Source: Clostridia bacterium (GTDB lineage: Bacteria > Bacillota > Clostridia > Oscillospirales > SIG627). Taken from it: a stretch of 13,797 nucleotides of DNA. The position numbers and the translations under genes were made by a program. Numbering within the stretch: the first letter of the stretch is position 1; each line of letters begins with the position of its first letter. Below the pieces are notes generated by a model, which was given only the letters and a program-made list of their open reading frames with translations, made no database searches and was not told the DNA's origin. Shown here in pieces: positions 1 to 6,291 of this stretch. The stretch spans positions 1 to 13,797 of the forward strand of contig JAFTEP010000102.1 in the NCBI GenBank assembly GCA_017453605.1, read 5' to 3'.

Positions 1-1
1 A

Positions 2-109
2 CCCTGCAGAGTCCGCAACAAGCCCTCCACCGGCGAATGGTTCGTCGAGATGTACGAGGGTCTGCTCGCAGACATCCGCAAGCCCAAGAGCGACAATCCC
101 TGGGCGTAA
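2..109 (+). CDS. C-terminal 35 residues of an unidentified protein (5' end outside window)
   Basis: The frame is open from the window edge to a TAA at 107-109. The encoded tail contains an ADIRKP segment and ends in DNPWA. It uses the same C-ending codons as the genes that follow, so it reads as real coding sequence. The tail recalls the ends of small uncharacterised Firmicutes proteins with a (L/S)ADIRKP...DPWA ending (my recollection of a DUF6935-like family), but too little is present to assign a family or function. A GC-rich hairpin lies 13 bases downstream, so the gene may end its transcription unit here. Confidence 0.55.
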   Translation, partial: PCRVRNKPSTGEWFVEMYEGLLADIRKPKSDNPWA

Positions 110-122
110 TATAGTTTTCCGT

Positions 123-152
123 CACCCCGCCGCGCCACCCTGCGGCGGGGTG
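123..152 (+). terminator. GC-rich hairpin between genes, terminator-like but lacking a T-run
   Basis: An 11-base arm (123-133, CACCCCGCCGC) is followed by an 8-base loop and a perfect complementary arm (142-152). It lies 13 bases after the stop of the partial gene. Neither strand has a T-tract after the stem, so intrinsic termination would be weak. It could instead be a processing or mRNA 3'-protecting structure. Confidence 0.4.
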
Positions 153-184
153 AATCGCACCGTAAATGAAAAAAGGAGTTCACG

Positions 185-607
185 ATGAACGAAGCCATTG
201 GAGCCATTGATGCCATTAAGGAAGTTTATGATTTTCTGAAAAAGACCGGGACTTATTATCTCGCGACAGTCGAAAACGGCGCTCCGCGCTTGCGCCCCTT
301 CGGCACCGTCGATATCTTCGGCGGAAAACTCAACATCCAGACCGGGCTGAAAAAGCCGGTCGCAAAGCAGATGCTCGCCGATCCCCGCGTCGAGATCTGC
401 GCCTTCGACGGCGAACGCTGGCTGAGACTTTCCGCGAAGGCCGTCCTCGAAGAGGATATAGAGGCGGCGCGCCACATGCTCGACGCCTATCCCGAGCTCA
501 AAGGGATGTATCAGCCCGGCGACGGCAACACCGCAGTGTTCAGCCTCACCGAGGCGACAGCTTCTTTCTGCTCCTTCACGAAGCCCCCGAAAACACTGAA
601 GTTCTGA
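185..607 (+). CDS. Pyridoxamine 5'-phosphate oxidase-family (flavin split-barrel) protein
   Basis: This 140-residue protein has the layout of small single-domain FMN-binding split-barrel proteins of the PNPOx-like superfamily. A helix at 8-20 precedes a strand with YYLATVENGAPRLRPFG (24-40), a second strand pair with LNIQTGLKKPVAKQMLADPR (49-68), and a strand with ERWLRLSAKA (77-86). The length is normal for this group (130-150). Members bind FMN or related cofactors and often act as oxidoreductases on unknown substrates. This is too short and divergent to be called PdxH, so no vitamin B6 role is claimed. The ATG is preceded by AAAGGAG with good spacing. The gene stands alone and ends about 30 bases before the outer hairpin of an insertion sequence. 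No leader or membrane segment is visible, so it is cytoplasmic. Confidence 0.85.
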   Translation: MNEAIGAIDAIKEVYDFLKKTGTYYLATVENGAPRLRPFGTVDIFGGKLNIQTGLKKPVAKQMLADPRVEICAFDGERWLRLSAKAVLEEDIEAARHMLDAYPELKGMYQPGDGNTAVFSLTEATASFCSFTKPPKTLKF

Positions 608-638
608 TAAATACCGCCAGTTCGACCGAGCGAATCAC

Positions 639-663
639 AAACCACCCGTCAAACGGGTGGTTT
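639..663. repeat. Outer hairpin at the right end of the IS element
   Basis: A perfect 11-base stem (arms 639-649 and 653-663) closes on a three-base CAA loop. In IS200/IS605 elements such a subterminal hairpin is the TnpA recognition structure on the single strand. It starts 31 bases after the stop of the upstream flavin-type gene, so it may also end that gene's transcript, though no long T-run follows. Confidence 0.65.
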
Positions 664-692
664 GCACTAGGGCTAAAAGCCCATGAGACCGA

Positions 693-720
693 CCCGCGTC
701 TAAAGGCGCGGGCTTTCTCG
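693..720 (+). other. Right-end stem-loop with TAAA loop, resembling the 3' hairpin of IS605 omega-RNA ends
   Basis: Arms CCCGCGTC (693-700) and GGCGCGGG (705-712) pair with one G-T wobble around a TAAA loop, and CTTTCTCGTTGTT follows on the plus strand. On the transposase strand it reads as a GCCCGCGCCTTTAG...CGCGGGT hairpin. That is the form commonly seen at the right end of tnpB-carrying IS605 elements, where it belongs to the omega-RNA scaffold. No tnpB is present here, so an RNA-guide role is only a possibility. A weak terminator on the plus strand is the alternative. Confidence 0.4.
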
Positions 721-753
721 TTGTTCAAGCCTTAGAGTCTTTGCCGCTTTGGC

Positions 754-771
754 AGGCCCCTAAAGGGGCTT
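754..771 (-). other. Stem-loop at the end of the transposase reading frame
   Basis: GCCCC (756-760) and GGGGC (765-769) pair around TAAA, with weak outer extension to 754-771. It abuts the ancestral tnpA stop (770-772). It probably protects or ends the transposase mRNA. No T-run follows on the minus strand. Confidence 0.4.
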
Positions 772-1221
772 AACTAAACGGATCTTCGTATTCTTTTACG
801 CTTAGTTTGTCCAATGCCATATCTGCTTTCTCTTGGTCCTGGATATATTTCTTTATCGTTGCTTCGTTTAGTCCAACTGTTGACACATAGTATCCATCTG
901 CCCAAAAGTGCCGATTGCAAATTTGTACTTTAGGTTTGCGTGCCTATCAAACATCATTAGCGCACTTTTCCCTTTTAGATACCCCATAAAGCTTGATACG
1001 CTTGTCTTTGGCGGGATGCTTAGCAGCAGATGTACGTGGTCGGGCATCATATGTCCTTCTATTATCTCTACATCTTTGTACCTGCACAACGTCTTGATTA
1101 TTTCACGCAAGTCTTTCCTGTATTGGTTGTATATGATTTTTCTTCGGTATTTCGGCACAATTACTATGTGGTACTTGCATAACCACTTCGTATGTGCTAA
1201 ACTATTTACGCTATTAGCCAT
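770..1221 (-). pseudogene. tnpA: IS200/IS605-family TnpA transposase, disrupted by a one-base frameshift
   Basis: TnpA is the Y1 single-strand transposase of IS200/IS605 elements. The intact part runs from ATG (1221) through KWLCKYHIV, PKYRRKIIY and the HUH motif in MPDHVHLLL (His62, His64), then GYLKGKSALM, to KYKF (residue 101). The frame then shifts to junk and stops at 868 after 117 residues. Resuming in the adjacent frame gives the expected NRHFWADGYYVSTVGLNEAT, then KKYIQDQE with the catalytic tyrosine (about residue 126), ending VKEYEDPFS at a TAA at 770-772. Inserting one base near 917-918 would give 150 residues, the usual family length. Without the C-terminal tyrosine helix the product cannot cleave DNA. 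A sequencing or assembly error in an A/T run would look the same. Confidence 0.88.
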
Positions 1222-1222
1222 T

Positions 1223-1285
1223 AGGATTCTCCTTTCTGCGTACTCTAAGTCTTGAACACCTTATTGTACCACTTCGGAGAATCCT
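1223..1285 (-). promoter_or_regulatory. Leader inverted repeat that masks the tnpA ribosome binding site
   Basis: On the minus strand, AGGATTCTCC (1285-1276) is the perfect complement of GGAGAATCCT (1232-1223), separated by 43 bases. The second copy contains the GGAG Shine-Dalgarno core, 7 bases before the tnpA ATG. A transcript that begins upstream of 1285 would pair these arms and hide the ribosome site. A start inside the loop, for example from the TACAAT at about 1263-1268 (minus strand), would not include the first arm. This matches the known strategy of IS200-type elements, which block translation from read-through transcripts. The pairing is directly visible; the regulatory role is inferred. 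Confidence 0.65.
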
Positions 1286-1308
1286 TTTGTAGTATAACTT
1301 CCGTCGCG

Positions 1309-1325
1309 CACCCGCATAGCGGGTG
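1309..1325. repeat. Left-end hairpin of the IS element
   Basis: CACCCGC (1309-1315) and GCGGGTG (1319-1325) form a perfect 7-base stem on an ATA loop. On the transposase strand it is preceded by CAACCACCCG, similar to AAACCACCCG at the other end, as expected for the paired TnpA-binding hairpins. Confidence 0.6.
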
Positions 1326-1332
1326 GTTGTTC

Positions 1333-1353
1333 GGTTTTCGCTTCGCGAAAACC
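1333..1353. repeat. Short hairpin beside the IS left end
   Basis: GGTTTTCGC (1333-1341), a three-base TTC loop and GCGAAAACC (1345-1353) form a perfect 9-base stem. It lies between the IS left hairpin and the terminator of the sialidase-like gene. It may belong to the element or be host sequence; the boundary is not resolved. Confidence 0.5.
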
Positions 1354-1365
1354 CGCCTAAAGGCT

Positions 1366-1407
1366 CTAAAAACAGAATGCTCCCCGGCAATTTTTTTGCC
1401 GGGGAGC
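1366..1407 (-). terminator. Rho-independent terminator of the sialidase-like gene
   Basis: A perfect 12-base stem (arms 1379-1390 and 1396-1407, GCTCCCCGGCAA type) closes on a five-base loop. On the minus strand it is followed by ATTCTGTTTTT. It starts 13 bases after the stop of the 1421-2509 gene. On the plus strand a GTTTT follows, so it could also act weakly in that direction and protect against read-through from the IS. Confidence 0.85.
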
Positions 1408-1420
1408 GTTTTAAAGAGTT

Positions 1421-2509
1421 TTATAGGTCGAGCACCGTCAGCGCGGCGCCTCCTACCAAGTCGTTTTCTCCGGGATTGACAGTGCAGATCACGTACAGCT
1501 TCCCGTCTTTCTCGATCGCGGCGGGATAGTGCCATTTTTCGCCGAATCCGAGTTCTTCAGAATACCCGTCCTGCAGGATGAAGCCCTCGGTGAACTTCAT
1601 CTTTTCCTTCCCGGAGAAAAAGATCGCGAGCTTTTTTCTGCCGGGATAAAGGTTTCCTATAACGTAGTTCCTGCCGTCCGAAAGCGTCCCGGCGTATATC
1701 TTTGAATCCGAAAACGGGATATCGTGCGCCACGGGCTCCGACCAGCTTTCTCCGAGATCGTCCGACACGCATAAAAGCGGCACCCTTCTGTGATCGTCCC
1801 GGACGAACATCGTGATCCTGTTTTTTACTATTATCACCGCGGGCTCGGGACATTCGTATCTTACTTGGCCCGGGAGAAGCCTCGTTTCGCGGGTCTTCGC
1901 GACCCTCCACTCTCCGAGAGGATCGCCGCCGTCGCAGAACAAAAGCGCGGGGATATACGGCAGAGCGTCCGGCTCGGCGTACCTGCACGGGACCGTCAGC
2001 CGCCCGTCGGGCAGCGTGACGACGTTCGCGTTCAGCTTGTGCGGTACGTCAGTGCGCTTGACGAAAACGAATTTTTCGCCTTCGAGAAGGTATATCCTCA
2101 TCCCGTGCATTATATCGGGTCCGACCATCTCGTTTATGAAAAGATAGAGTTTTCCATTGACCGTCCCGAAAACCGGGGGACAGAACAGCAGCTTTTCTTC
2201 GGGGTCTCCCGCGACAGTCTCCGGCTCGGTCCAGGTCTTTCCGCCGTCCAAAGAACGGCTGAGCCTCACCGGAGTATATCCTCTCAGTTCTCTTTCGGGG
2301 TTGTTGTACCAGCTCGCATAGAGCGTGCCGCCAAACGCGGCGATGGCCGCCTCGTGGAGAAAAGAAAACTCTTTTGTCGGAAAAGAGACCGAAAACGTCC
2401 TCGCCCCGGGGTATTTCGGGAGCTTTTCGGGATCGACCCCGTCGAGCAGCGTTCTTTTTTCGAGCGCCGCCTCGAATTCGCGGTCGCGTTCGTCGTAGAA
2501 ACCGAACAC
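1421..2509 (-). CDS. Sialidase-fold (BNR/Asp-box) beta-propeller protein, cytoplasmic
   Basis: A 362-residue protein with the repeat pattern of the six-bladed sialidase/neuraminidase superfamily. Two Asp-boxes are clear: SLDGGKTW (86-93) and SDDLGESW (249-256), each followed by EP. Between them lie strand pairs such as LPDGRLTVPCRY (166-177) and the MFVRDD segment (234-239). The stretch FSDSKIYAGTLSDGRNYVIG (266-285) is of a type common in gut-bacterial proteins labelled exo-alpha-sialidase. No signal peptide or carbohydrate-binding module is visible, and I cannot place the arginine triad or the Tyr/Glu nucleophile pair with confidence, so true sialidase activity is unproven. Another glycosidase or a binding propeller is possible. 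Start is GTG at 2509, five bases after the stop of the upstream gene and with only a weak ribosome site, which suggests translational coupling. Confidence 0.85.
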   Translation of the reverse strand: MFGFYDERDREFEAALEKRTLLDGVDPEKLPKYPGARTFSVSFPTKEFSFLHEAAIAAFGGTLYASWYNNPERELRGYTPVRLSRSLDGGKTWTEPETVAGDPEEKLLFCPPVFGTVNGKLYLFINEMVGPDIMHGMRIYLLEGEKFVFVKRTDVPHKLNANVVTLPDGRLTVPCRYAEPDALPYIPALLFCDGGDPLGEWRVAKTRETRLLPGQVRYECPEPAVIIVKNRITMFVRDDHRRVPLLCVSDDLGESWSEPVAHDIPFSDSKIYAGTLSDGRNYVIGNLYPGRKKLAIFFSGKEKMKFTEGFILQDGYSEELGFGEKWHYPAAIEKDGKLYVICTVNPGENDLVGGAALTVLDL

Positions 2510-2514
2510 AGCTG

Positions 2515-2727
2515 TTACAGATCCGAAACGTCTTCGCCGAACGAAACCTCCCCGACGGGTACCGTTCTCCCTGCGGGATCGAGCTTCATCAGATCCAGCC
2601 TGAAGCCGCCGCAGACGTAGTCCCTGGCGACTATGCCCTTCTTGTCGCAGAGCACGTTATCGTCGTCCATGACCTCGTTCGATCTCTCGCAGTATCTGCA
2701 GTTGCGGTATTCCTCGTACTTTTTCAA
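2515..2727 (-). CDS. Small four-cysteine protein, probably metal-binding, function unknown
   Basis: With the preferred TTG start at 2727 the product is about 70 residues. CRYCE near the N-terminus is followed by DDDNVLCDKKG and DYVCGGFRLDL, so four cysteines sit in a C-x2-C...C...C pattern that could hold zinc or another metal. It resembles uncharacterised small proteins of Clostridia with a C-x-Y-C-E...MLC-x-K-K-G...C...F-x-(Y/L)-D-(P/L) layout. An ATG at 2742 in the same frame would add five residues. However, GGAGGGG (2739-2733) then lies inside the coding region and 6-7 bases before the TTG, and the predicted transcript start (about 2746) leaves no ribosome site for the ATG. It ends five bases before the propeller gene, so the two are co-transcribed. 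Its role is unknown. Confidence 0.75.
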   Translation of the reverse strand: MKKYEEYRNCRYCERSNEVMDDDNVLCDKKGIVARDYVCGGFRLDLMKLDPAGRTVPVGEVSFGEDVSDL

Positions 2728-2752
2728 AACGCTCCCCTCCATTCATAAGCTA

Positions 2753-2781
2753 ATTATAAAGCTTTATCGTGGATTTTACAA
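2753..2781 (-). promoter_or_regulatory. Sigma-A-type promoter for the small cysteine protein and propeller gene
   Basis: On the minus strand a TTGTAA box (2781-2776) and a perfect TATAAT (2758-2753) are separated by exactly 17 bases. The predicted start is near 2746, just before the GGAGGGG ribosome site. The -35 box overlaps the stop codon of the YlbJ-like gene, so the downstream pair is likely transcribed separately from it. Confidence 0.75.
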
Positions 2782-3675
2782 GAACAATTTTGAAAAAAGC
2801 GAGCTGAAAAACGCGCAGAGCAGGGCGTTTAATACTCTGAACGGCAGATACAGCGCCGGCAGTCCTTCTTCTCCCGCCGCCGCGGCGCTCTGCGCGTGGA
2901 CGCAGATCCCGCCCCATCCGACCGCCGCCGCGCTCAGAGGCACCGACGGGAGCGCCGCCGCCGTCCCAGCCGAAAGCTCTGTGAAAAGGTCTATCAGCGT
3001 TTTCACGCCGTTCTGAGCGCCGGTGAGATCGGAAAGCGCCGATCGCACGAAGCCGAAGAAGATCACGAAGCCTCCCGCGACCGCAAAGGTCGCGCTCGCC
3101 CCGCGGATCGCCTCCACCGCACTTCGCGCGAGGCCGGGGATTTTTCTCGGCGCGGCTTCTTCTTCGACGGCCGGGGCGCTTTTGTCCAGCGGGAGCGAGA
3201 GCCGCGCCAGGATCAGAGAGGAGAGGAGCTGCGCCGAAAACACCGACAGCGCAGTCCCGAACGAGCTGCGGCTCGAAAGAAAAGAGAAGATGAAGCCCGC
3301 TCCGCAGTTGTTTGAAAAAAGGCACATCCTTTCATATTCGGCTTTTGTGATCCTGCCCTCCGAGCGGAGTCTGGAGCTCAGGGCGATCCCCATCGGAAAT
3401 CCGCACAACAGCCCGAACAGAAGAGCGGAGCACTGGGACTTTTTCAGGGAAAACGCCTTTCCCGCTATCCTGAACATGACGCTCTCCGCCGCCTCTCTGA
3501 GAGGGGAGGCGAAGGCGAACGAGGTCAGCGCCATCGGCACGAAGAGCGAGGGCAGAAGCGAATCCCTCACCGCAGCGTATGCGTCCGACACAGAGGCGGC
3601 GGTCTTCTGAGGGTTCAGCATGGCGTAAGAAAAAAACAGCGCGAAAAGCACTAAAAACGGGAGCGTCCTCTTCAT
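2776..3675 (-). CDS. YlbJ-like sporulation integral membrane protein (nucleoside-recognition/Gate fold)
   Basis: This 299-residue polytopic membrane protein has hydrophobic segments at about 5-20, 41-58, 83-99, 123-160, 195-212 and 281-298. Two family signatures are clear. GFPMGIALSSRLRSEGRIT (92-110) with the following CLFSNNCGAGFIF (118-130) matches the GFP-G...NN-G-x-x-FI core. GWGGICVHAQS (253-263) matches the conserved G-GG-x-x-VH-Q region near the C-terminus. YlbJ of Bacillus is needed for spore-coat or cortex-stage sporulation and is about 400 residues, so this is a short version. The frame is open to 3831, but the ATG at 3675 is preferred: it is preceded by GAGAGGAG, and the longer version would overlap yqfC and add a charged, unlike N-terminus. 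It is divergent from yqfC/yqfD, itself a sporulation pair, which supports the assignment. Confidence 0.8.
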   Translation of the reverse strand: MKRTLPFLVLFALFFSYAMLNPQKTAASVSDAYAAVRDSLLPSLFVPMALTSFAFASPLREAAESVMFRIAGKAFSLKKSQCSALLFGLLCGFPMGIALSSRLRSEGRITKAEYERMCLFSNNCGAGFIFSFLSSRSSFGTALSVFSAQLLSSLILARLSLPLDKSAPAVEEEAAPRKIPGLARSAVEAIRGASATFAVAGGFVIFFGFVRSALSDLTGAQNGVKTLIDLFTELSAGTAAALPSVPLSAAAVGWGGICVHAQSAAAAGEEGLPALYLPFRVLNALLCAFFSSLFSKLFL

Positions 3676-3805
3676 TTTTCCGGCTCTCCTCTCATAAGTA
3701 TTCCCGAAAGGCTTTTTATGGCGGTCCGAAGCAAAATATATTCTTTTTTTCCGCGGCAGATTCATTTTTTTCGGGCCTTTTATCAAGTGACTTTGGGAGG
3801 GAACA

Positions 3806-4063
3806 ATGCTCAAATCTCTGAAAAGGATCATCGACTCGCCGGAGCGGAGAAGAGGCGAGCTCGTGCAGATCTATTCCCGCCGCGCCGTATATATAGAAGG
3901 CGTAAGACGCGTCGTGAGGCTCACCGATACCGAGATCCTCCTCGAGGCTTCATGCTCTGTCAGAGTCTGCGGGGGAAATCTTGTCCTGCGTCAGCTCGGC
4001 GACTCCTGCGTCTGCGCCGAGGGCAGGATAGACTCGGTCGGGTTCCCGCCTGAGCCGTGCTGA
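3806..4063 (+). CDS. yqfC: Sporulation protein YqfC (YabP/YqfC family)
   Basis: 85 residues, close to the family's usual 90 or so. The YabP/YqfC pattern is visible throughout: an IEGVRRVVRLTDTEILLE segment (30-47), then VRVCGGNLVLRQLG (53-66) and VCAEGRIDSVGF (69-80), giving the short beta-rich repeats typical of the family. Family members are made in the mother cell during sporulation (sigma-E regulon in Bacillus); their molecular action is unknown. The ATG has a strong GGGAGGG four bases upstream. It is the first gene of the long plus-strand operon, and its last seven bases overlap the start of yqfD, the constant partner of yqfC. I could not find a convincing promoter in the 130 bases upstream. 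Confidence 0.9.
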   Translation: MLKSLKRIIDSPERRRGELVQIYSRRAVYIEGVRRVVRLTDTEILLEASCSVRVCGGNLVLRQLGDSCVCAEGRIDSVGFPPEPC

Positions 4064-5244
4064 GCCGCATTCTCAGCCTCGCCGTCGGCTGCAGGCGCAT
4101 CAGGATCCCGGGTGGGGACGCAGGTAAGATCTCGGCTCAGCTTCTCGGACTCAATGTCCCCGTCTGGGGAATGAGCGGCGACGAAGACGGGATCTCGTTT
4201 TTCGTTTCTCTCCCGCACGAAAAAAAGCTCATTTCATTTCTGAAGTCCCACGGGACCGAGCCCGTCCGCGCACAGCTCTTCGGGCTCCCGCGCCTCGCAT
4301 TTCTCTACAGAAAAAGATTCGGCTTTTTTCTCGGGATCGTCTTTTTTGCCCTTTTCGTGCTGTTTTGCTCCTCCCGCGTCTGGGAAGTGAGAGTCTTCGG
4401 CGCCGAAAACGGCGAAGTGCTCCGCGCGAAGATCGCGTCCGCCGGGCTTTGCGAGGGGATGGCGGTCACGGAATTTGACGAAGAACTCTTCCGCACTCGC
4501 TTTCTCGCCGAAAACCCCGATTTCACTTTCGTCAGCGCTTCCGTGATAGGATCGACGGCCCTCGTGCGCCTCAACGCCCGCGTCCCCGAGCCCGAGATCG
4601 ACGATCCGGACCGCCCCGCAAACCTCGTCGCCGTCCGGGAGGGAGTGATCGTGCGCTGCGAGGCGGGCAGGGGGATCCCTCTGGTCGCAAACGGAGACTG
4701 CGTCGCTCCGGGTCAGATCCTCGTCAGCGGAGTCAGCGAAACGCCCTCCGGCGCATACACGCTCCACCGCTCCGAGGGCAGGGTCCTCGCGCGCACGAAA
4801 CGCCGCTTCGAGACAAAGATCTCTCTCGGAGAGGGGCAGAAACGCTTCACCGGGGAGATCATAAAGCGCGTTTCGCTCACAATTTTGGGCAAAAATATAA
4901 ATATTTTCGATTTTTCTGGAAATCCGGGCGAATTTTATGATACAATAGAGGAGAAGAAAGAGCTCTCGGTCTTCGGGGTTTTCCGTCTCCCGTTCTCGCT
5001 TCTGATCGAAAGCCGCCTTCCGTACCGCCTGGACGCTTCGCCGGTCGACGAAGAGACTGCCCGAAAGCTTCTCTGGGACCGCTATCACGCTTTTGTCTCG
5101 GAAAGCCTCGGCGACGCGCAGATCATCTCGAGCGAAGTGACTTTCGAGAGGGAAGGCGACGCGATAAAACTCGTCGCGGACCTCGGCGTGATAGAAAACA
5201 TCGCCGTCGTCAGCGAGATAAAGATCACCGACCCGATAGGCTGA
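4057..5244 (+). CDS. yqfD: Sporulation protein YqfD
   Basis: 395 residues, almost the same length as Bacillus YqfD. An N-terminal cytoplasmic domain with a GCRRIRIPG segment (11-19) precedes a single membrane span at about 88-106 (after the KRFG), then a large outer domain with VREGVIVRCEAG and GQILVSGV segments typical of the family. The late ELSVFGVFRLPF and DTIEEKKEL stretches are also family-like. It acts with YqfC during sporulation; the biochemical function is unknown. The start is GTG at 4057 inside the yqfC end (GTGCTGA), so translation is coupled. An AT-rich patch at about 4880-4950 stands out from the GC-rich background and contains a promoter-like sequence. Confidence 0.92.
   Translation: MLSRILSLAVGCRRIRIPGGDAGKISAQLLGLNVPVWGMSGDEDGISFFVSLPHEKKLISFLKSHGTEPVRAQLFGLPRLAFLYRKRFGFFLGIVFFALFVLFCSSRVWEVRVFGAENGEVLRAKIASAGLCEGMAVTEFDEELFRTRFLAENPDFTFVSASVIGSTALVRLNARVPEPEIDDPDRPANLVAVREGVIVRCEAGRGIPLVANGDCVAPGQILVSGVSETPSGAYTLHRSEGRVLARTKRRFETKISLGEGQKRFTGEIIKRVSLTILGKNINIFDFSGNPGEFYDTIEEKKELSVFGVFRLPFSLLIESRLPYRLDASPVDEETARKLLWDRYHAFVSESLGDAQIISSEVTFEREGDAIKLVADLGVIENIAVVSEIKITDPIG
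4917..4946 (+). promoter_or_regulatory. Candidate internal extended -10 promoter inside yqfD
   Basis: TGGAAA (4917-4922, 4 of 6 match to TTGACA) is followed after 18 bases by TACAAT (4941-4946) with an upstream TG, giving an extended -10. It lies in an AT-rich island within a GC-rich gene and about 340 bases before phoH. It could supply vegetative transcription to phoH-ybeY-era-recO-mutS2. The sequence match is visible; activity is inferred, and conserved lysine/asparagine codons could explain part of the AT richness. Confidence 0.4.
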
Positions 5245-5288
5245 AGAAAAAAGAAAAATAAAAAAACAGACGGATCGAAAGGATCGCA

Positions 5289-6254
<966 letters not shown>

Positions 6255-6291
6255 AAATCGTTTGAAGACTAAGGACGGAAAAAACAAAAAG

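Larger units (their letters stand above)
639..1325 (-). mobile_element. IS200/IS605-type insertion sequence, tnpA only (minimum span between terminal hairpins)
   Basis: A minus-strand Y1/HUH transposase gene is bracketed by subterminal hairpins that share an ACCACCCG arm: 639-663 (right end relative to tnpA) and 1309-1325 (left end). This is the standard plan of IS200/IS605 elements, which carry hairpins instead of inverted-repeat termini and make no target duplication. Further stem-loops pack the right end (670-682, 693-712, 754-771). No tnpB is present. Exact cleavage sites were not determined. The element may extend beyond these hairpins, because a CCTTTAGGCGGGT motif resembling one in the right end occurs outside the left hairpin at 1352-1364. 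It occupies the junction between two convergent genes. Confidence 0.8.

Noticed and set aside
905..930. Programmed -1 frameshifting in tnpA
   Set aside because: AAATTTG occurs at the right place, but it is read as AAA-TTT-G in the zero frame, out of phase for a slippery heptamer, and re-pairing after a slip would be poor. No downstream stimulatory structure is evident. A lost base explains it more simply.
1790..2620. Plus-strand open frame of 276 codons opposite the propeller gene
   Set aside because: It is antisense to two well-supported genes. Its arginine-rich composition is what the complement of a GC-rich gene gives.
3713..3743. Possible sigma-E promoter for the YlbJ-like gene (minus strand GAATATA and CATAAAAA)
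   Set aside because: The boxes partly fit the mother-cell consensus, but the spacing is 16 and the -10 is only a partial match. Not strong enough to annotate, although it would suit the gene's likely role.
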